From Parvularcula sp964484475 (GTDB lineage: Bacteria; Pseudomonadota; Alphaproteobacteria; Caulobacterales; Parvularculaceae), in assembly GCA_964484475.1 (NCBI GenBank), contig CAZAFU010000109.1, forward strand, positions 1 through 9,133: 9,133 nucleotides of DNA, given 5' to 3'. The translations under genes and the position numbers were made by a program. Shown here in pieces: positions 4,960 through 9,133 of this stretch (the first letter of the stretch is position 1; the number at the start of each line of letters is the position of its first letter). The notes under the pieces are model-generated. The model made no database searches, was not told where the DNA came from, and saw nothing but the letters and a program-made list of their open reading frames with translations.

Positions 4960-6258
4960 ATGCTGACGGATAAGGCCTGGTCGCTTCGCACCTACAGGGC
5001 GGCAACCCGATGGCTGCGGCCTGTCGCAGGGCACGTGCTCAAGCACCGCCTGGCGCAGGGGAAGGAAGACCCCGCGAGGCTCGATGAACGCCTCGGCATC
5101 GCTGCGGTGGACCGTCCGGAAGGAAAGCTCCTCTGGCTGCACGGCGCCTCGGTCGGCGAGAGCCTGTCGATCCTGCCCCTGATCGGTGCCCTTGCGGACA
5201 CCTACCCCGATCTGTCCTTCCTGGTCACGACGGGAACCGTCACCTCCGCCGAGCTGATGGAGAAGCGGCTGCCTCCCCAGGCCGTGCATCAATACGTGCC
5301 GCTGGATCAGCCGCATTTCGTCGAGAGGTTTCTCGACCACTGGCAGCCCGACGCCGCTTTCTTCCTCGAATCCGAGCTCTGGCCCGTGATGCTCGGCCAG
5401 GCCTGCGCCCGGGGCATTCCCCTCGCTCTCGTCAACGGCCGGATGTCGCCGAAGAGTTTCGAGAGCTGGCAGGGCCGCAAGCGCGCGGCGAAGGAACTCC
5501 TTTCCGTCTTCGACGTGCTGATCGCCCAGAACGAGGAGAATGCGGCACGGTTCGGAACCCTTGCGGAGCGTGAGGTCGGCACGGTCGGAAACCTCAAGCA
5601 CGCGGCGGACGCGCTGCCCACGCCCGAAGCACCGATGCGGGAGATCGAGGGGTGGATCGGCGACCGGCCCCTCTGGCTCGCCGCGAGCACCCACGCCGGC
5701 GAGGAGGAACAGGTCCTCGCTGCCCACGGCCGGATCATCGCCGAGCTGCCTCGCACGCTTCTCGTGCTCGCCCCGCGCCATCCGGCGCGCGGAGACGACG
5801 TGGCCAGCCTCTGCGAAGCGCAAGGGTTCGAGATCGCCCGCCGTTCTCTTAAGGAACCGGTGACCGGGGCCACCCAGGTCTATCTCGCGGACACCCTCGG
5901 CGAGCTCGGCATCTTCTACGGCCTCAGCGATATCGCCTTCGTCGGCGGCAGCTTCCCCCCCGTGGGCGGTCACAATCCGCTCGAGCCTGCACGCCTTGGC
6001 TGTGCGATCCTGCACGGGGAGAAGGTCTTCAATTTCGCCGATACCTACGCCGCGATGCGCCGCAGCGGCAGCGCGGCTCTCGTCAGGAACGACAGGGATC
6101 TCGCGGCGGCGCTTCTCCGGCTCCTGAAGGACGAGATGACAAGGCAGGCCATGGCGAAACAGGCCCAGGACTGGGCCGAAGGCGGGGCCCGCTCCGTTCT
6201 CGACGGCATCGTCGAGGCGATCACGCCGGTCCTGCGCAAGGCGGGCATCGCCGACTGA
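4960..6258 (+). CDS. waaA: 3-deoxy-D-manno-octulosonic acid (Kdo) transferase
   Basis: A 432-residue GT30 glycosyltransferase that moves Kdo from CMP-Kdo to the tetra-acylated lipid IVA at the inner face of the inner membrane, the first step of LPS core assembly. An N-terminal hydrophobic/basic segment (about 8-30) anchors it, followed by the family's KEDPARLDERLG block (35-46). WLHGASVGES at 59-68 contains the conserved glutamate E67 expected to be the catalytic base. VTTGT 89-93, FFLESELWP 134-142, the GNLK motif 210-213, RHP 273-275 and the C-terminal GGSFPPVGGHNPLEP 329-343 with E342 complete the two-domain GT-B signature. ATG 4960 gives the normal N-terminus. GTG 4921 in the same frame would add 13 residues but has no ribosome site; ATG 4960 has only a weak purine stretch before it. 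The gene is first in an operon with lpxK (TGATG, 1-nt overlap) and the acyltransferase. Whether it adds one Kdo or two cannot be read here. Confidence 0.95.
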   Translation: MLTDKAWSLRTYRAATRWLRPVAGHVLKHRLAQGKEDPARLDERLGIAAVDRPEGKLLWLHGASVGESLSILPLIGALADTYPDLSFLVTTGTVTSAELMEKRLPPQAVHQYVPLDQPHFVERFLDHWQPDAAFFLESELWPVMLGQACARGIPLALVNGRMSPKSFESWQGRKRAAKELLSVFDVLIAQNEENAARFGTLAEREVGTVGNLKHAADALPTPEAPMREIEGWIGDRPLWLAASTHAGEEEQVLAAHGRIIAELPRTLLVLAPRHPARGDDVASLCEAQGFEIARRSLKEPVTGATQVYLADTLGELGIFYGLSDIAFVGGSFPPVGGHNPLEPARLGCAILHGEKVFNFADTYAAMRRSGSAALVRNDRDLAAALLRLLKDEMTRQAMAKQAQDWAEGGARSVLDGIVEAITPVLRKAGIAD

Positions 6259-7235
6259 TGCCGCTTGCGACGCCCGGGTTCTGGTACGGGCAAGGGCCGG
6301 GCGCCCTGCCCGCGAGGCTCCTCCGGCCCATCGGAGAACTGCACCATCGCATCGTGCAGCAACGCCTGCGCGGGGGAGCCCCGGCCTCTTCGGTGCCGGT
6401 GATCTGCATCGGGAACGCAACGGTGGGCGGCGTCGGCAAGACCCCGGTCGTCAGGCGGCTCGGCGAGGTCCTCAGGGAACGCGGCCACCGCGTCCACATC
6501 CTTACCCGGGGTTATGGCGGCTCGCTCAAGGGCCCGGTGCGGGTCCTGGAAAGCCACGCCGCGGCCGAGGTCGGCGACGAGCCGAAGATGCTGGCGCGGG
6601 ATCTTCCGGTCTGGATCGCAAAGGATCGCGGAGAGGGAGCCGAGACCGCGGCGGATGCCGGGGCGGAGGTCATCCTGATGGATGACGGCCTCCAGAACCC
6701 TTCTGTCACCAAACGTCTCAGCATTCTCGTGGTCGATGAGGAGCGCTGGTTCGGCAACGGCCTCGTCTTCCCCGCCGGTCCCCTGCGTGAGCACCCGGAA
6801 GCGGCACTGTCCCGCTCCGCAGCAGTCATCAGTGTCCTGCCGGGCGGGCAGGATCTCTCCGGGCGGACCCGGGCCTTCGCGGGAGACAAGCCCCTCTTCG
6901 CCGCCCGCTTCGTTCTCGATATGGCGGGCCTGCCCGAGGGCCCGTTCGCGGTCTTCTGCGGGATCGGTCAGCCGGAACGGTTCCGGCGCTCGCTCGAGAA
7001 TGCCGGAGCGACCATCGCGTTCTTCGAAGCCTTCGCCGACCACCACGCCCTTTCCGCCGGCGAGCTGGCTTCACTGCGCGAGCGGGCAGCAAGAGCGGGC
7101 GCCCGGCTCGTCACCACCGAGAAAGACTTTGCGCGGCTTCCCGAGGCGGATAGAGCGGGGATCACACCAGTCAGGGGGCAGATGCACATCGAGCAGGAGG
7201 ACAGGCTCGTGCGCCTGCTTGAGGAGGTTCTATGA
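6258..7235 (+). CDS. lpxK: Tetraacyldisaccharide 4'-kinase
   Basis: A 325-residue inner-membrane-associated P-loop kinase that phosphorylates the 4' position of the tetra-acyl disaccharide to form lipid IVA, the acceptor of the WaaA reaction encoded just upstream. Length is typical (about 310-350). Motifs: P-loop GNATVGGVGKTP at 52-63 (the common form is GGTGKTP, so a T-to-V change); TRGYGG 83-88; DEPKML 107-112; MDDGLQ 141-146 with the DDG aspartates; FPAGPLRE 171-178; CGIGQPERF 234-242; DHH 261-263, which supplies the catalytic-site histidine; and TTEKD 286-290. Residues 1-30 hold the usual short amphipathic, membrane-binding N-terminus (TPGFWYGQG). ATG 6258 shares its A with the waaA stop (TGATG), and the stop overlaps the next start as ATGA. 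Expression is therefore tightly coupled within the operon. Confidence 0.95.
   Translation: MPLATPGFWYGQGPGALPARLLRPIGELHHRIVQQRLRGGAPASSVPVICIGNATVGGVGKTPVVRRLGEVLRERGHRVHILTRGYGGSLKGPVRVLESHAAAEVGDEPKMLARDLPVWIAKDRGEGAETAADAGAEVILMDDGLQNPSVTKRLSILVVDEERWFGNGLVFPAGPLREHPEAALSRSAAVISVLPGGQDLSGRTRAFAGDKPLFAARFVLDMAGLPEGPFAVFCGIGQPERFRRSLENAGATIAFFEAFADHHALSAGELASLRERAARAGARLVTTEKDFARLPEADRAGITPVRGQMHIEQEDRLVRLLEEVL
7221..7227 (+). promoter_or_regulatory. Strong Shine-Dalgarno for the lipid A acyltransferase, inside lpxK
   Basis: GAGGAGG lies within the last codons of lpxK, 4 nt before ATG 7232. It supports this start over the internal Met27 and implies efficient re-initiation after lpxK. Confidence 0.65.
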
Positions 7236-8173
7236 GCGACGGCGCTGCATTGGGTGAAAAGCGTTGGGACGCGGAGTTCTCCCTGCCGGAGCCGCGCTCG
7301 AACCGGCCCATGACCCTTGGCAAGAAGATCGAGGCCGCGCTCTTTCTCGGGCTGCTCAGAATCCTCCGGCAGTTCCCGATCGAGAAGGCATCGGCGGGGC
7401 TCGGACGCACCATGCGCGTCGTCGGGCCGATGCTGCGGCCGATCAACAAGCGGGGCGCTGCCAATCTCAAGCTCATCTATCCCGAGATGACCGCGATCGA
7501 GCGCAAGGCCATCCTCCGCGACACGTGGGAGAACCTTGGCCGGACCGCGGCTGAATACGCCCATTTTGACAAGCTGGCGGACAGGGTGACCCTCGAACGC
7601 GGGGAGATCATCGAAGATGTTGCCGGCGACGGTCGGCAGGCGATCTTCGTCTCGGGCCATTTCGCCAACTGGGAAGCTATGGGCGCCACCATGAGGCGCG
7701 CCGGCGTCAGGTTCGCCATGGTCTACCGGCCTCCCAACAACCGCCGCGTTGACCAGCACCTCATCGGCCTGCGGGGCGAGCACATCAGCCGGCTGCAATT
7801 CCCCAAGGGCAAGCGCGGCGGCCGTGGCCTCCTCAATGCGCTCAAGCAGGGATACTCGCTGTCGATGCTGGTGGACCAGAAGCTGAACGACGGGATCGAG
7901 GTGCCGCTTCTGGGCTATCCGGCGATGACGCCGCCAGCCGCGGCCCGGCTCGCCAGAAAACTCCAGCTCCCACTGGTTCCCATGCAGATCACCCGCCGGC
8001 CCGGTGCCCGCTTCGTCGTGACGGTCCATGATCCCATCAAACCGGGTGACCGCTCGGTCGAGGATATCACGGCGGAGATCAACGGCATCCTGGGTGACTT
8101 CATCCTCGCGCGGCCCGAGCAATGGCTCTGGTTCCATCGGCGCTGGCCGAAGGAGCTGACGCCCTCGGAGTGA
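7232..8173 (+). CDS. Lipid A late acyltransferase, LpxL/HtrB family
   Basis: A 313-residue lysophospholipid-acyltransferase-like protein of the LpxL/LpxM family. These enzymes add secondary acyl chains from acyl-ACP to Kdo2-lipid IVA at the inner membrane. The catalytic H-x4-E motif is at 143-148 (SGHFANWE). YRPPNN at 165-170, LVDQK 213-217 and the C-terminal PEQWLWFHRRWP at 295-306 are further family signatures. A hydrophobic stretch at about 34-48 is the expected membrane anchor. The N-terminus is about 27 residues longer than in many homologues and polar; a start at M27 (7310) is conceivable. ATG 7232 is preferred because GAGGAGG at 7221-7227 lies 4 nt before it and it overlaps the lpxK stop as ATGA. 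Which acyl chain and position it uses cannot be told, so no LpxL/LpxM/LpxXL symbol is given. The stop lies 4 nt from the convergent kinase gene. Confidence 0.9.
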   Translation: MSDGAALGEKRWDAEFSLPEPRSNRPMTLGKKIEAALFLGLLRILRQFPIEKASAGLGRTMRVVGPMLRPINKRGAANLKLIYPEMTAIERKAILRDTWENLGRTAAEYAHFDKLADRVTLERGEIIEDVAGDGRQAIFVSGHFANWEAMGATMRRAGVRFAMVYRPPNNRRVDQHLIGLRGEHISRLQFPKGKRGGRGLLNALKQGYSLSMLVDQKLNDGIEVPLLGYPAMTPPAAARLARKLQLPLVPMQITRRPGARFVVTVHDPIKPGDRSVEDITAEINGILGDFILARPEQWLWFHRRWPKELTPSE

Positions 8174-8177
8174 GCCC

Positions 8178-8810
8178 TCAGCCGCGCGGCCAGACCAGAA
8201 GGAAGCTCGTCCCCTCCGGACCGGTGCTTTCGAGCCGGAGGTCGCCGCCCTGCGCCTGCATGGCGGCAGCGGCAATCGGAAGACCGAGGCTGGTTCCGCT
8301 CGGCCGCCGGGCCCCCTTGAGGGGAAGGAACAGGTGAGCCCGTGCGGGCTCGCCGATTCCCGGCCCCTCGTCGCGCACGCGCACTGCTGTCCGGCCGACA
8401 TCCTCGGCAAGGCTGATGACGACCGGCGCTTCGGTCTGGAGCGCGTTGCGAACCACCTCGGAGAGGGCGAGTTCGGAAAGCGTGGGATCGGCGATGATCT
8501 CCGCCGACGGGACGTCGATCCCGACGCGGGCGCGGTCCCCCGCCTGACCCTCCACGGCCGCATGGACGATCGATTGCAGGTCGCAGCGGACCGGGACGGC
8601 GGCGGGCATCTCGGCGAGGGTCTCCACCCGCTCCCCCACCGCAGTCATCGAATCGATCCGCTCGCGAAGAAGCCCGATGAACCGCGCACCTTTTCCGTCC
8701 TCCGCCGTTTCCAGATGCCTCTGGATCACTTCGACCGCGTTCTGAAGATTGCGCGCGTCGTGGCGGAGGGTCCGCACCGCCTGCCGGTAGAGCCCCTCCT
8801 TCTCGGTCAT
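8178..8810 (-). CDS. Small soluble histidine kinase without sensor domain
   Basis: A 210-residue protein made only of a histidine-kinase core. The likely phospho-acceptor is H17 in LRHDARNLQNAV; H-D-x-x-N fits the HisKA H-E/D-x-x-N/T pattern in which the D and N also serve phosphatase activity. A helical dimerisation region runs to about residue 68. The HATPase_c domain spans about 77-208: N-box N122 (LSEVVRNALQ), G1 box VRDEGPGIG 145-153, G2-like GTSLGLPIA 172-180, then GGDLRLES and GTSFLLVWP. There is no membrane helix, PAS, GAF, HAMP or receiver domain, so the protein is cytosolic and must receive its signal from a partner. ATG 8810 shares its A with the stop of the upstream oxidoreductase gene (TGATG), pointing to co-translation. 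No response regulator is visible in the window. An anti-sigma or phosphotransfer role is an alternative. Its 3' end is 4 nt from the convergent acyltransferase stop. Confidence 0.82.
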   Translation of the reverse strand: MTEKEGLYRQAVRTLRHDARNLQNAVEVIQRHLETAEDGKGARFIGLLRERIDSMTAVGERVETLAEMPAAVPVRCDLQSIVHAAVEGQAGDRARVGIDVPSAEIIADPTLSELALSEVVRNALQTEAPVVISLAEDVGRTAVRVRDEGPGIGEPARAHLFLPLKGARRPSGTSLGLPIAAAAMQAQGGDLRLESTGPEGTSFLLVWPRG

Positions 8811-9133
8811 CAGCCTACCCGCTTGAGGATCTTGAGGAGGAACTTGTTGAAGGGCGTGAAGGTCCGCTCGAAACTGTAGGTGTCCGCGGCGGCCTTCGCG
8901 ATTTCCCCGATGGTGGGGTAAGGCATGATGGTCTTGTCCAGCGCGGAGAGCTTGAGCCCGTTGGCCACGGCGAGGGCCAGGGGCTGAATCACTTCGCCGG
9001 CGTGACGTCCCGCTGCACTGGCTCCCAGGATACGACCGCCCTTCCCGACATAGACCTTCAACAGACCCTCGGTGGCGTCTTCGGTGTTGGCGCGGTCGTT
9101 GTCACTATAGGGCGCCCGCACAACGTCGTGAGA
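8810..9133 (-). CDS. FAD-dependent pyridine nucleotide-disulfide oxidoreductase family protein, C-terminal part
   Basis: Only the last 107 residues are visible; the gene continues past the right edge, and GTG 9121 is an internal valine codon, not a start. The fragment is the C-terminal dimerisation domain of the family that includes mercuric reductase and dihydrolipoamide dehydrogenase: DNDRANTEDATEGLLKV, GRILGASAAGRHAGEVI, LALAVANGLKLSAL, then MPYPTIGEIAKAAADTY. Dihydrolipoamide dehydrogenase and glutathione reductase have HPT/HPS-x-x-E at this place, the His-Glu pair being catalytic; here Tyr replaces His (YPTIGE). That favours the mercuric-reductase-like/uncharacterised branch over a true lipoamide dehydrogenase. 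The FAD- and NAD-binding parts and the redox cysteines lie outside the window, so the substrate is unknown. The gene is translationally coupled to the downstream histidine kinase by TGATG. Confidence 0.85.
   Translation of the reverse strand, partial: SHDVVRAPYSDNDRANTEDATEGLLKVYVGKGGRILGASAAGRHAGEVIQPLALAVANGLKLSALDKTIMPYPTIGEIAKAAADTYSFERTFTPFNKFLLKILKRVG

Noticed and set aside
4830..4991. Upstream 54-codon extension of the ABC exporter
   Set aside because: It overlaps the waaA start, lacks a ribosome site and does not look like part of a membrane protein; ATG 4829 has AAGGA at 6 nt.
4453..6420. A 655-codon minus-strand open frame across waaA and the exporter start
   Set aside because: It runs antisense to waaA and overlaps the exporter N-terminus in another frame. 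Composition is that of a GC-rich shadow; no family motif is visible.
6045..7046. A 333-codon minus-strand open frame opposite lpxK
   Set aside because: Antisense to a complete lpxK with intact motifs; composition is typical of shadow frames.
8181..8190. Self-complementary GCCGCGCGGC as a possible terminator between the acyltransferase and kinase genes
   Set aside because: There is no room for a loop in so short a palindrome and no T-tract on either side; it lies in the last codons of the kinase gene.
6968..8563. A 531-codon minus-strand open frame opposite the acyltransferase, extending into lpxK and the kinase gene
   Set aside because: It overlaps the true histidine kinase gene in another frame and is antisense to well-supported lipid A genes; it shows no domain pattern.

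Overview
The window is high-GC, gene-dense bacterial chromosome. The last 52 residues of the housekeeping sigma factor RpoD at the left edge have an alphaproteobacterial look (TLEEVGQQFSVTRERIRQIE, then a HPSRSRKLRSFLDN end). An LPS-core/lipid A operon confirms a Gram-negative outer membrane. Alphaproteobacteria is the best guess; I cannot place the genus. Base composition and codon use look even throughout. I see no insertion sequence, phage gene, tRNA, rRNA, CRISPR array or other sign of recent transfer.

Layout, left to right. (1) The end of rpoD with its intrinsic terminator, converging on a gluconokinase-type kinase gene (gntK, minus strand) whose 3' end runs through that terminator. (2) Divergent from gntK, an ABA4-like (DUF4281) four-helix membrane protein, followed by a 30-residue single-helix membrane microprotein. 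(3) A minus-strand overlapping operon read right to left: MsbA-type ABC exporter, then a DMT/EamA permease, then an AmpD/AmiD-type N-acetylmuramoyl-L-alanine amidase. (4) A 130-bp divergent control region. (5) A plus-strand overlapping operon, waaA (kdtA) - lpxK - lpxL-like acyltransferase, which covers Kdo transfer, 4'-phosphorylation of lipid A and secondary acylation. (6) Converging on it, a minus-strand pair: the C-terminus of an FAD/NAD disulfide-oxidoreductase-family protein (cut by the window edge) and a small soluble histidine kinase whose start overlaps the oxidoreductase stop.

How the genes fit together. Most of the window concerns the cell envelope. The waaA-lpxK-lpxL operon builds Kdo2-lipid A. 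The divergent ABC exporter is a plausible lipid A flippase (MsbA role), since msbA and lpxK are neighbours in E. coli. The amidase at the end of the exporter operon acts on muropeptides or peptidoglycan. The kinase/oxidoreductase pair suggests a redox-linked signalling module, but the response regulator and the rest of the oxidoreductase are outside the window.

Packing is extreme. Co-directional genes overlap by 1, 4 or 17 nt, except the microprotein, which follows DUF4281 after 35 nt. All three convergent junctions overlap or are 4 nt apart. I did not find a clearly novel multi-gene system. The most interesting items are the microprotein, the rpoD/gntK terminator-in-CDS overlap, the sensorless kinase translationally coupled to an oxidoreductase, and the exporter-permease-amidase operon facing the lipid A operon.
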